Shown here: piece by piece, positions 44,693-53,829 of the stretch
Layout: every line of letters starts with the position of its first letter
Position numbering within the stretch: position 1 is the stretch's first letter
From: UBA7672 sp965279085
Lineage (GTDB): Bacteria > Pseudomonadota > Alphaproteobacteria > Caulobacterales > Hyphomonadaceae
DNA length: 64,000 nt
Assembly: GCA_965279085.1 (NCBI GenBank)
Contig: OZ257149.1
Location: 2,852,001 to 2,916,000 of the forward strand
Reading direction: 5' to 3'
Notes under the pieces: model-generated
Databases searched by the model: none
Seen by the model: only the letters and a program-made list of their open reading frames with translations
What the model was told of the DNA's origin: nothing
Program-made: the position numbers and the translations under genes

Positions 44693-45961
44693 TCACGCGC
44701 GCTGGCGGAGGCCGTGCATAGCGAGATCGACCACGAAATCCGCTATTTCGATGGCGTTTGCATCGGCCGCGACGTGCCGGTGCAGGCCCAGGAAGTAGCC
44801 CGCGGAGACTTCGGCTGTAAACAGCGCATCGATCGGGCGGCATGTGCCGTCGCGCACGCCTTCCTGTAGGCTCTTGGCGCCGATGCTGCGCAGCGTCTGC
44901 GCACGGCGCTCGAGAGCGCGGGCCTTTGTGGCCGACAACCTGCCGAGTCCGGGTTGCGGCGACAGGGGCGGCGTCGCACTGAGCTGTGCCTGCGCGTTGA
45001 GGTGGATGACAATCACGGATCGCTCAAGCGGCGTAGCGCCGGTCTTGATGCCTGTCTCCATGATCACATCGTACATGTCGAACGCGCGCGCGTAGCAGCG
45101 TTCGATCAGGTCGGCCTTGTCGCGGAAGTGGTGGTACACCGCGCCCTTACTCGCTCCGATGGCCGCGCTCACATCATCCAGCCGAACGCCGTCGAGCCCT
45201 TTCGCATTGAACAGGCGGGAGGCCGTCGCGATGATCTGGTCGGCCTTGAGTTCAGCTGTCTGGCGCTTGTCGAAGGCGTTGATCGTACGGCTCATCAGCC
45301 GCTCAAACCGGCCGTCGCACGGGTGCAGGGCGATGGGCCCCGGCGCCATGCCATCAAGCAGCAAAGCGACGACTGCATCGGCGTAGCGCATTCGCGCACG
45401 CCGATCGTCTCGTCGTGTCAGCCAGGGCTTCGACACCAGGGTCCACGACAGGCAGTTGAGGATCAGGCGTGCAGCAAACCCAGTATTGATAGCGCGAAGC
45501 ACGCCGGCCTTCTGGCCGTCCTCGATGATGGCTGACAGCGCGCGAACATGCTGCTCGGCGCGCCGGCCGATGTCCGCCTGCGGACCGTCGGGAAGAAAGG
45601 CGAGGTCGTTCAGCACCGCCATCGCCGGCCGGTCATGCGCCAGAACCGCGCGCACAAACGTCGCCAGTTTCTCGTCCGCGCCGACGCCCAGTGCACGCAC
45701 GACTTCGATGTCTTCATGCAGCCGCGCGCACGAGCGCACATAGCACTGGAAGACCAGATCGCTGGCGTCCGCGCAGTAATAGTACATTGCGCTGCGGGAG
45801 ACGCCGATCCGCGCGCCAAGATCCGCAAGCGAGATTGAAGCAGCGCCACCCTCGTTGATCTGCTCGGCTGCCGCATCAAGCAAAGCCGCGTGCTGGGCCG
45901 GCCGCCTGACGGGCGGCCTTCCACGAGGTGGCGTTTTTCCAGCGATGGCTGCTTTGCCCAT
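44693..45961 (-). CDS. tandem TetR/AcrR-family regulator
   Basis: A 422-residue protein with two complete TetR units. HTH 1 is SLADLGARIGVSRSAMYYYC (residues 43-63), followed by its helical domain. HTH 2 is RLDDVSAAIGASKGAVYHHF in the second half, with its own C-terminal domain. A fused pair can bind DNA as an intramolecular dimer. It is divergent from the TonB receptor gene and probably controls that operon through the 150-base region between them. Confidence 0.9.
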   Translation of the reverse strand: MGKAAIAGKTPPRGRPPVRRPAQHAALLDAAAEQINEGGAASISLADLGARIGVSRSAMYYYCADASDLVFQCYVRSCARLHEDIEVVRALGVGADEKLATFVRAVLAHDRPAMAVLNDLAFLPDGPQADIGRRAEQHVRALSAIIEDGQKAGVLRAINTGFAARLILNCLSWTLVSKPWLTRRDDRRARMRYADAVVALLLDGMAPGPIALHPCDGRFERLMSRTINAFDKRQTAELKADQIIATASRLFNAKGLDGVRLDDVSAAIGASKGAVYHHFRDKADLIERCYARAFDMYDVIMETGIKTGATPLERSVIVIHLNAQAQLSATPPLSPQPGLGRLSATKARALERRAQTLRSIGAKSLQEGVRDGTCRPIDALFTAEVSAGYFLGLHRHVAADANAIEIADFVVDLAMHGLRQRA

Positions 45962-46019
45962 AGCCTCTCATCGCCCACCTGCGCCATTTATACAACAGAG
46001 CATCTCACTTTCATACCCA

Positions 46020-46033
46020 ATCGTCAAACAATG
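46020..46033 (+). promoter_or_regulatory. direct repeat A, possible operator
   Basis: ATCGTCAAACAATG in the gap between the TetR and TonB-receptor genes. The same 14-mer with one change recurs at 46076-46089, 56 bases later, so the two sites lie on nearly the same helical face. A TetR-type or other regulator could bind both. Confidence 0.4.
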
Positions 46034-46075
46034 TTGACTCCTGGCAAGCGACGTTTCGTTATCTTCACATACGAG

Positions 46076-46089
46076 ATCGTCAAAAAATG
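46076..46089 (+). promoter_or_regulatory. direct repeat B, possible operator
   Basis: ATCGTCAAAAAATG, matching the site at 46020-46033 with one substitution, 22 bases upstream of the TonB receptor start. Confidence 0.4.
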
Positions 46090-46111
46090 ATGGCGCGTTG
46101 GAGGAAATACA

Positions 46112-48346
46112 ATGATCTGCCTGACCGGAAGGACTTTCCGCGCGCTGTCGCTATGCGGCGTCGGGCTCACCGCCCTGCTGACCGCCAGCCCCGCATTGGC
46201 GCAGGACCAGGAGCCGGCGACCCGCGGTGACGTCGTCATCATCACCGCCCAGAAGCGCGCCGAGGACATCATTGATGTCGGCGCCACCGTGAACGCCATG
46301 GGTTCGGAGACCCTGGAGGAGCGCCGCATCGGGCAGGTGTCTGATTTCATCGCCGAGCTGGCGAACGTGGATGTGAAGGAGAACAGCCCGGGCGTGCTGC
46401 CCGTGATCACCATCCGCGGCATCGGGCTCAACGATTTCAGCGCGACCAACAATCCCGCCGCCGGTGTCTATGTGGACGAGGTCTATCTGAGCTCGCTCGC
46501 GTTGCTCAATGCGGACTTCTTCGATCTGGAACGTGTGGAAGCGCTGCGCGGTCCGCAGGGTACGCTGTACGGCCGCAACTCTACCGCAGGCGCGATCAAC
46601 ATCATCTCGGCCCGGCCAGACCTTTCAGGGTTTTCCGGCAGAGTGGCAGCGGGCTATGGCAACTACTCAACCGCCGATATCGAAGGCATGGTCAACGTTC
46701 CGCTCTCAGACACGGTCGCCGTACGCTTTAGCGGGAAGTACATCGACCAGGCCGAGGGCTTTTTCTTCGACACGTCCGACAATGACGATGTCGGCGAGCG
46801 CGATGTTCTGCTAGGTCGCGCGCAGGCCCTATGGCGCCCGACAGACTCGTTCGAGGCCCTGCTGAAGATCGAGGGCCAGAAGGTCCGGTCCGAAGTTGGT
46901 GCAGGCGAATTCTTTGGCGCGCTTCCGAACGGAACCGCGACATGCCCCGGCTCTCCCCAGTGCACCGACTTCCTCGGATATACGGATCCCGACAATGACC
47001 CATTCCGCGGCGATTGGTCGGTCGATCCGAGCTACGACGTTGACCAGATGTCGGCCACGCTTCGCCTGGAGGCCGATCTTGGAGACATGACGCTGACCTC
47101 GATCACCGGTTATGTCGACTTTGACCGGACATGGGGCGCGGATACCGACGGCGGCCCCTTCCGCGAGACCGACTTCATCGAGACGGACGATATCCAGCAA
47201 TTCTCGCAGGAAGTTCGCCTCGCTGGTGGGGAGGAGCAGGGGCTCTCGTGGATCCTCGGCGCGTTCTACTCACACGACGACGTTGTCGGTCGCTATGACG
47301 GCAACCTGCAGGATCTGTTCAATACCACCCTGCTGACCACATGGGACCAGACGACCGAGTCCGCAGCAGTATTCGGCAATGTGGAATATGCCGTCTCCGA
47401 TACACTCAGCGTTGTCGGAGGCCTTCGCTACACTTGGGAAGAGAAGCGGTATTCCGGCCGCGATATCGACCTTGTCAGCCTCGCGCCGGGCAGCGGCCTG
47501 ACGCTCGCACCATTTGGCACGCCGCCGATCACGATTGCGTCCGCTGATGGGACGCTGGATGACAAGAACTGGTCGTGGAAGGTGGGCGTCAACTGGACGC
47601 CGGTTGACGATGCGTTGGTCTACGTCAGTATTTCACGCGGCGTGAAGAGCGGTGGCTTCTTCTCCGGCGTGGCGACCAACTCGGGCCAGCTCGCTCCCTA
47701 TCGGCCTGAAAGTCTGATCGCCTACGAGATCGGCGCGAAGCAACGTACCGCCTCCTTCGATCTGGGCGGCTCGCTGTTTTACTACGATTACCAGGACGTA
47801 CAGACCTTCATCCGCGACGAATCCGGCGGGTTGCCTATCCAGCGGCTCGGGAACGTTGACGAAGCCACGATCTATGGCGCCGATCTTACGGCCGCCTGGT
47901 ATCCGGAGATGATCGACGGTTTGACGCTCACGGGCGCGCTGGGCCTACTGAACACGGAACTGGGTTCTTTCGTTTCCTCGGGCGGCATCGTGCCGGCCGG
48001 AAACCAGCTGCCCGACGCGCCGGAAGTCAGCGGCACGCTTGGCGCCTCCTACGAATTGGACGTAGCAGACGCGCTGACGCTACGCTTGCAGGGGGAGGGC
48101 AGGTACACTGCCGAGATGTTCAAGGACTCGCTCAACGATCCTCTGATTGCGACTGACAGCTACTGGACGTTCAACGCGCGCGCGATCCTCGAGCACCGCG
48201 ATGGATGGGCGTTCTCCGTGTGGGGACGCAACATCACGGACGAACGCTACGTGACCCAGGGCGTCAACAACCTTTCACTGGGCTATGGGTTCCGTGTCTA
48301 CGGCGTTCCACGCACCTACGGCGTTTCCCTCTCGCACGAGTTCTGA
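46112..48346 (+). CDS. TonB-dependent outer-membrane receptor
   Basis: A 744-residue receptor. GGAGG lies before ATG 46112; the signal peptide ends ASPALAQ. A TonB-box-like VVIITAQKRAED precedes the plug domain (VITIRGIGLNDFS, VEALRGPQGTLYGRNSTAG). The beta-barrel runs to the terminal phenylalanine (SLSHEF). It imports a large substrate across the outer membrane. The esterase two bases downstream suggests that the ligand is an ester or is processed by one; the substrate is unknown. Confidence 0.96.
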   Translation: MICLTGRTFRALSLCGVGLTALLTASPALAQDQEPATRGDVVIITAQKRAEDIIDVGATVNAMGSETLEERRIGQVSDFIAELANVDVKENSPGVLPVITIRGIGLNDFSATNNPAAGVYVDEVYLSSLALLNADFFDLERVEALRGPQGTLYGRNSTAGAINIISARPDLSGFSGRVAAGYGNYSTADIEGMVNVPLSDTVAVRFSGKYIDQAEGFFFDTSDNDDVGERDVLLGRAQALWRPTDSFEALLKIEGQKVRSEVGAGEFFGALPNGTATCPGSPQCTDFLGYTDPDNDPFRGDWSVDPSYDVDQMSATLRLEADLGDMTLTSITGYVDFDRTWGADTDGGPFRETDFIETDDIQQFSQEVRLAGGEEQGLSWILGAFYSHDDVVGRYDGNLQDLFNTTLLTTWDQTTESAAVFGNVEYAVSDTLSVVGGLRYTWEEKRYSGRDIDLVSLAPGSGLTLAPFGTPPITIASADGTLDDKNWSWKVGVNWTPVDDALVYVSISRGVKSGGFFSGVATNSGQLAPYRPESLIAYEIGAKQRTASFDLGGSLFYYDYQDVQTFIRDESGGLPIQRLGNVDEATIYGADLTAAWYPEMIDGLTLTGALGLLNTELGSFVSSGGIVPAGNQLPDAPEVSGTLGASYELDVADALTLRLQGEGRYTAEMFKDSLNDPLIATDSYWTFNARAILEHRDGWAFSVWGRNITDERYVTQGVNNLSLGYGFRVYGVPRTYGVSLSHEF

Positions 48347-48348
48347 TC

Positions 48349-49494
48349 ATGACCGCATCCTCCCCGATTGCCGGCCAGTGCTCTCCACGTTTCGCGAAAG
48401 TGCGCGAGGCTTTCGTCGCCAACTTCGCCGGCCGTGGTGACGTCGGCGCCTCTTTCGCCATCGTTCATGATGGTGAAGTCGTCGCCAACCTGTGGGGAGG
48501 CTACGCCGACGCGAAAAAGATCCGGCCGTGGGCGGCGGATACCCTCACGAATGTCTGGTCCACGACCAAGGGCGTCGCTTCCATCTGCTTTGCCATGCTC
48601 GTGGATCGCAGTCTTGCGAACTATGATGACCCTGTCGCCAAATACTGGCCGGAGTTCGCCATCAACGGGAAGCAGAGCATTACCATCGCCCAACTGCTAT
48701 CGCATCAGGCCGGGCTCTGCGGCTTCGACAAGCCAGTGACGCTTGAGGACTTCTACGACCAGTCGCGCGCCGAAGCCGCTCTTGCCGCGCAAGCACCGTT
48801 CTGGGCGCCGGGTATACAGGCGGGCTATCATGCCGTCACCATCGGCATTTTGGCGAACGGTTTGTTTAAACGCATCGAAGGGCGCACACTCGCCGACTTC
48901 GTTCGCGAGGAGCTGGCGGCGCCGCACGATCTTGATCTCTATGTCGGCCTGCCGGACTCGGAAGCGCATCGCGCCAGTGAGATCATCGCGCCGCCGACAC
49001 TCTCCTCGACTGACGCTAACCCGATGCCCTCACGCGCCCAGCAGGCCGCGCTCGCTAATCCCCTGCTCGACCCTCTGTCCGCCAACACGCGGCCTTGGCG
49101 TCTCGCACCGATCCCGTCGGTCAACGGCCATGCGACGGCTCTGCCGCTGGCGCATCTCTACAGCGCCATGGCGAGTGGCGGCGAGATCAAGGGACGCAAG
49201 CTGCTGGGGCCGAAGGCGATAGCGGCGGCTACCAACCTTCGTATTCAGGGAACAGATGCCGTTCTGGGCATCGAAGCCCGATGGGGCGCAGGCTTCCTGC
49301 TCAATTCTCACGCCATCTATGGCGATAAGCCGACTGCCTTTGGCCATTCAGGCTGGGGCGGTTCATTCGCCTTCGCCGATCCCGAGCGCCGTCTCGGCGT
49401 CTCCTACGTGATGAACGCAATGGGCCACAATCTCATCGGCGATCCGCGCGGCATGGCGTTGGTGACGGCGACGTTGGCAGGCGCCGACGCGTAG
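48349..49494 (+). CDS. beta-lactamase-fold esterase (family VIII type)
   Basis: A 381-residue protein beginning two bases after the TonB receptor stop. No signal peptide, so probably cytoplasmic. SxxK is STTKGV in NVWSTTKGVASICFAM. The second catalytic Tyr is in GYHAVTIG, and a HSGWGGSFAF strand completes the site. It is a likely hydrolase for esters brought in by the receptor. Confidence 0.9.
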   Translation: MTASSPIAGQCSPRFAKVREAFVANFAGRGDVGASFAIVHDGEVVANLWGGYADAKKIRPWAADTLTNVWSTTKGVASICFAMLVDRSLANYDDPVAKYWPEFAINGKQSITIAQLLSHQAGLCGFDKPVTLEDFYDQSRAEAALAAQAPFWAPGIQAGYHAVTIGILANGLFKRIEGRTLADFVREELAAPHDLDLYVGLPDSEAHRASEIIAPPTLSSTDANPMPSRAQQAALANPLLDPLSANTRPWRLAPIPSVNGHATALPLAHLYSAMASGGEIKGRKLLGPKAIAAATNLRIQGTDAVLGIEARWGAGFLLNSHAIYGDKPTAFGHSGWGGSFAFADPERRLGVSYVMNAMGHNLIGDPRGMALVTATLAGADA

Positions 49495-49673
49495 TTCTGA
49501 CAGGACAGAGGGCCTCGACAGGCGCCAGTATGCTCGCCATCGCACTCGACCCGCTTGTCAGCTCTAAAAGAGCGTCGTGGGGAAGGGCGTAAACTCGCCG
49601 ACAGTGTACGTACCTTCCGAGGAAGCAAACACGTTCAGCGTCTTCATATAGATAGTGTGTGGCGACTTGCGTG

Positions 49674-51503
49674 TCAGGTAGGCAGCGAATGTCCGCTTTC
49701 GGCGAGGTGCTGCCGCTTGGCATCGGTAAGCCTAGAGGCGCGACTTAGCCCAATCCCGCCATATAGGATGCTTCGAGAAGGGGCCGCCCTAGTAGGCCCG
49801 TTGTGAGCGCTGCCAGTCGGCGATGTACTGGTCTTGCCGCTGCTTGAGCCAGTTCTCCGACGACTGGTTGATGGATTCGACCCAGACGTTTCCGGCATTG
49901 CGCTTTCCCATTGGCCGGGAATGTAGCTGCTCTGCGTCTTGCGGTCCTCGCGAAGCCAGACTTCAAACTCAGCCGCCTGACGCCCGGTTTCCTTCGCAAT
50001 CGCCTGCGCCTTGGCCAGCGAAGCCGAGATCACGGAATTGGGCACGCCCATGGTACGCGCCCGCTCCATGTCGCCGGGATAGAAGGATCGGGCGTCGCAA
50101 CTCTCCACATAGGCTTGGACCCATTCGAGACCGTCGTCCCATGGGAAGGGGAGCTGGCAAAGACGGTTCTGCTCCCTGGCGAGGTGCAGCATAGCCGCGC
50201 GCCCTGCCTTGCGGCCGGATTCCTGTCTGGCCCATGCGGCCGCCAGCGCCTGTTCACGGGTCTGCGCTTCGGCATCGAGGATGGCGTTGGCGCTTGCCAG
50301 TGCAACCTTCAAATCGGTGTGGGGTTCGCCGAAGACCAGATCGGTCTGCTTGCGAAACACGCGCCAGCGCTGGTCCGCGTCGGCCTTCGCCATCACATAG
50401 CCGCCTGTCGTGCGGTCGAGAACATCGTAGCGCGGGGCCGTTTCCGCCGTGATGAGGGCTTCGGTCGGCGTCCCCAGATGCAGCGTGAACTCAAAGCTGT
50501 TTGCCTTGGGAAACACCACGGCCCACATGGTCGTGTTGTTCGCGTGCCTGCGGTTGGCATTGTAGTCGTGGCGAATGACCGGAAACAGACCGGCGGCGCC
50601 TTCTGGAAGCGGAGCAGGCGTTCCGTCGCGGGCGACCAGCGTCAGCAAGGGCCCGTAGAACGGCTGTGCCGGATCCTGGTCAAGCGAAGGTCCCTCGATG
50701 AAGAGATCGTAGGAAAGCTCGCCAAAACACCCACGATCAGACTGCGCAACACCCGGATTTGCCAGCGTTGACCACAACGCTGCATTCCCGAGGACCGGCG
50801 CGATCTGCCGTCCCGCCAGATCGAGAATGCCGGACCTCAAAACACCGGCTTCGTCGCGCCAGCGCGCGAGCAGCACGTCGCCGACGCGCTGAATTGCCGG
50901 CTTGATGTCGCCGCCGCCCATGTACTCAAGCTTACGTGGCACGCCTGACGGGGTGAACAGGGTGACGTGCGATTTGCCTCCGTCGATCATGAACCAGTAT
51001 TCGCCGATGACGGCGGCAACACCTCGACCGGCGTCCATGCGGGTGCAGTCCTCGTCGGGCCTGAACATACGGGCGCTCTGGAAATCGAAGCCGTCCTTTC
51101 CCTCGCCCTTGCCCGCGATGTACGTGCGGTACTTGAGGTTCTTGGGACTGGGCCCGTTGGCCTGCTCGTAAATCACCGCGCCCGTCGTCGAGAAGGGCAG
51201 GACCGCGGCGTACTTGTAGGGAATGATCAGCTTTCCGCTCGCGTCCTTTAGGCCGATGAGGGAAAAAGGTGTCTCGCTCCGGGTGTTGCTGTCCTTGCAG
51301 GTGTAATTCTGCGAGACGACCTGGACAGTCCCGACGCCGCCGCTGACCACCGGAACGGTGTATTCGCCATCAACTCTTTCGAACCGCTGGGACTTGTTGC
51401 AGTCCTTGAGGGGCGAGGGAAACGTTTGCGCAGTTGCGGGCAGACAGGCCAGCGCGAGCATTGCGACGATGAGGAATGACGCTCCAGCCACGGCGGGTTT
51501 CAT
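49674..51503 (-). pseudogene. secreted unknown protein, probable frameshift near its C-terminus
   Basis: Start MKPAVAGASFLIVAM at 51503 (signal peptide ending PATAQ). The main body is beta-rich (KLIIPYKYAAVLPFSTTGAV, FMIDGGKSHVTLFTP) and not recognised; it has conserved-looking cysteines. After residue 530 the open frame turns to low-complexity Ser/Thr/Arg and reads through repeat copy 12. Another frame between 49935 and 49789 continues naturally (NVWVESINQSSENWLKQRQ, then DQYIADWQRSQRAY and TAG at 49789). A one-base deletion near 49900-49935 explains both. Confidence 0.7.
49688..49756 (+). repeat. dispersed intergenic repeat, copy 12
   Basis: AATGTCCGCTTTCGGCGAGG, then CATCGGTAAGCCTAGAGGCG and CGACTTAGCCC. 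Nearly identical to copy 2, 28 kb away. Confidence 0.82.
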
Positions 51504-51590
51504 CGACTCCGCCCCTCTGAGAGAAGCGCATTCGAATGCAATCGCTGGGGATGTCAATTAATCCGCGAATAGCGGCCGCGCCCGGCGGGT

Positions 51591-51824
51591 CTAGGGCCGG
51601 GTGGAGACCGGTTTCGGGAGGAGGCCTTCGCGCTGGGCGCGTTTGCGAGCAAGTTTCCGTGCGCGGCGGATGGACTCAGCCTTCCGGCGAGCTTTGGCCT
51701 CGGACGGCTTCTCGTAAGCGGTGCGGGCTTTCATTTCCCGGAACACGCCCTCGCGCTGCATCTTCTTCTTGAGAGCCTTCAACGCCTGATCGACGTTGTT
51801 GTCCCGGACCACGATCTGTACGAT
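51591..51824 (-). CDS. rpsU: 30S ribosomal protein S21, non-canonical start codon
   Basis: A 77-residue S21: VQIVVRDNNVDQALKALKKK, REGVFREMKARTAYEKPSE and RRARKLARKRAQREG, typical of alphaproteobacteria. No ATG, GTG or TTG stands at the expected start. A GGAGAG at 51831-51836 is followed six bases later by ATC GTA CAG, where relatives have ATG GTG CAG or GTG CAG. ATC (51824) or GTA (51821) may initiate, as ATT does in infC. Otherwise an upstream ATG at 51890 gives a 22-residue extension, or GTG 51812 loses four residues. Confidence 0.85.
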   Translation of the reverse strand: MVQIVVRDNNVDQALKALKKKMQREGVFREMKARTAYEKPSEAKARRKAESIRRARKLARKRAQREGLLPKPVSTRP

Positions 51825-52045
51825 TTGAAACTCTCCATCGCTGCCCCGGCCATGGCCTGGCCACGCCCGATTGCGGGGCCCCGATATCATGGAACATCCG
51901 GATTGCCCACCCTCCCAGCGCAAGGGCGGCCGGGCGGGGCGGGCAAGGGCGTAAAGGCGCGGAATCCGTGAGTTACCAAAGGGACGCAACCGCTGGCCCA
52001 GCGACGCGTTACCCTTCCGGGCGGTCTGCGCTCCGGGGATACCTC

Positions 52046-52189
52046 ATGACCGCTCGCCACTGGAAATTCTCTCAGGTTATCAGCCTGGCATTCGTGGGGG
52101 CGATCCTCGCTTTCGTCCTTATCGGGGCCGTCGCCGGGGGCGAAAGCGCGCTCATGTCGGACGCCATGATCCTCCAGACCGCGTCGTAA
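52046..52189 (+). CDS. small single-pass membrane protein
   Basis: A 47-residue protein beginning MTARHWKFSQVISLAFVG with GGGGA before the ATG, and a single hydrophobic helix (ISLAFVGAILAFVLIGAVAG). No family recognised. It converges on the TIR gene. Confidence 0.45.
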   Translation: MTARHWKFSQVISLAFVGAILAFVLIGAVAGGESALMSDAMILQTAS

Positions 52190-52206
52190 AGACAGGCGAG
52201 CTGGCC

Positions 52207-53499
52207 TTAACCACCGTGGGCCGGAACGTATCTGGTGTCGCCCAGCGCGGAATGAATTCGCCACTGCAGGCCCTCGAAACGCGGGCCCGGCGGGCATACC
52301 GGCAGGATCGCATTGTCGATGGCAAAATTGCCCGTGCCGCACGATTCCCCCTGCGTCCATTCGAGCGTGGCTTCGTCGATCTGCTTGCCGTGCAGGCCCG
52401 CCGCACGCGCGGCGTCGATCGCCTGTTGCAGATCCATGACATTGCCGGAGATCGCATGGCTCGTATCGTATTCGTTCGGGTAGGGCGCCGTGAGCATGCC
52501 CGCCATGAGCGTCACCTGCTGCTCCTGGTCGGCGGAGTAGTACGTGAAACGCCCGTTCACGCCGCCCGCAGGTGTCGCCTCCAGGCCGACCGACATCAGC
52601 AACGCATCCGGCCGCCATTTCCTGTGCACGTAGTCGGTGGCGCGCCGCGTCATGGCGGCGACGTCGCTGGGCGGCCAGGGCGAGTTGCCCACCACCTGCG
52701 CGGCCTCCGGGTCGATGCCCGTGCCGGGTATCGCCGCGCCGTTCGGCATGATGAAGCCGTTCGGCTTCATGGAGTTCATCGCAAAGAGGACGACGGCGAC
52801 CGCGGCGGCGGCAATCAGGCCGTAGCGCAGCGCGGGGTTGGCGACTGCTTTGCGGGTGGATGGAACGCCGCCATCGATCGCGGCAATGAGGCGCTCCATG
52901 TCGACATGGAAGTCGGGGTCGCGCCTGACCCTCGCGGCATGAAGGCCGCTGAGAGAGCGCAGCGATTCCGGCAAGTCAGCCTCGCCTGGTATGATGGCGT
53001 CGTTCACCAGCACCGGCACTACCTGCAGCCCCGGCGTCTTCAGCGCCGTCTCGAGTTCGATGCGCACCCAGTCCTGCGGATCATCGATGCGGCGGGCGCC
53101 CTCGGGCGTGCGCATTTCGAGCCACTGCGTTCCGATGATCGCCAGAAACACACGGCAGCGCGGCAGGACACCCAGGATATGCGCGCCGAAATCCGTACCG
53201 ATCGGCGTCTTGTCGACATCCTTGTAGACGTGCGCCTTGCCGAACCTGTCGCACAGCTTGTCGTACATGCGCCCGACGGTGTCGGCGGTGTCGTCGCGGC
53301 GATAGCCGATGAAGATGTCCCGCCGATCCAAAACGCCCCGCGTTGCGATGAGGTCCGATACGGCGCTCCGCCGGCTCGCGAGGCGAGCGGGAAGAGAAGA
53401 GCCTTTTTGCCCGTGGAAGACAATCAGGCCCATTCCGGCCTGCACCTCCGCGGCCGATCGGTGAAACTTCACGGACCGGCTGAACCGGATGTTCACCAT
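52207..53499 (-). CDS. TIR-domain membrane protein
   Basis: A 430-residue frame; the true start is uncertain (ATG 53433 or a TTG just before the TIR domain is possible). The TIR domain (about 60-205) opens DIFIGYRRDDTADTVGR, with AHVYKDVDKTPIGTDF and a VRIELETAL helix bearing the expected Glu. It is the same subgroup as the first TIR of the 24-kb protein. A membrane helix (YGLIAAAAVAVVLFAM) near 230 is followed by an extracytoplasmic domain with two cysteines (GESCGTGNF, LPVCPPG). A sensor outside and TIR effector inside is a reasonable reading. Confidence 0.82.
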   Translation of the reverse strand: MVNIRFSRSVKFHRSAAEVQAGMGLIVFHGQKGSSLPARLASRRSAVSDLIATRGVLDRRDIFIGYRRDDTADTVGRMYDKLCDRFGKAHVYKDVDKTPIGTDFGAHILGVLPRCRVFLAIIGTQWLEMRTPEGARRIDDPQDWVRIELETALKTPGLQVVPVLVNDAIIPGEADLPESLRSLSGLHAARVRRDPDFHVDMERLIAAIDGGVPSTRKAVANPALRYGLIAAAAVAVVLFAMNSMKPNGFIMPNGAAIPGTGIDPEAAQVVGNSPWPPSDVAAMTRRATDYVHRKWRPDALLMSVGLEATPAGGVNGRFTYYSADQEQQVTLMAGMLTAPYPNEYDTSHAISGNVMDLQQAIDAARAAGLHGKQIDEATLEWTQGESCGTGNFAIDNAILPVCPPGPRFEGLQWRIHSALGDTRYVPAHGG

Positions 53500-53543
53500 C
53501 GGTTGGCATGGTTGCGGCTACGGTAACCCTCGCCAAGGCGGGG

Positions 53544-53714
53544 ATGACGCGGAGGCCGATCATGCATCAGGGGTCGATCCTTTTCACTGCCGCCGTGATG
53601 GCGATGGCGGGCGCGTGGTATGTCCTGCAGGACATGAAGCGCGCGGATGCGGATGCTCCGGCGGCCGAACAGGTGGTCATCGCGGTTGCGCAGGCCGAGG
53701 TACTGGCCGAGTAG
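53544..53714 (+). CDS. small membrane-anchored protein
   Basis: A 56-residue protein starting MTRRPIMHQGSILF with one hydrophobic helix (SILFTAAVMAMAGAWYVL) and an acidic/Ala tail. Divergent from the TIR gene. Not recognised; short, so its coding status is uncertain. Confidence 0.4.
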   Translation: MTRRPIMHQGSILFTAAVMAMAGAWYVLQDMKRADADAPAAEQVVIAVAQAEVLAE

Positions 53715-53829
53715 TCGGCGTCAGGCCGGAAAGCCGGCCTCGAATCCTCACCGAAATGTGCCTGACTTTCGCTGCGGCGAAGGTAAGCTCCCCCGCAACG
53801 GACAACAGTTCCGGCGGAGGGAGAAGGTC

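Noticed and set aside
52216..53526. 436-codon open frame antisense to the TIR gene
   Set aside because: Arg/His-rich product with no domain; the minus strand has clear TIR motifs.
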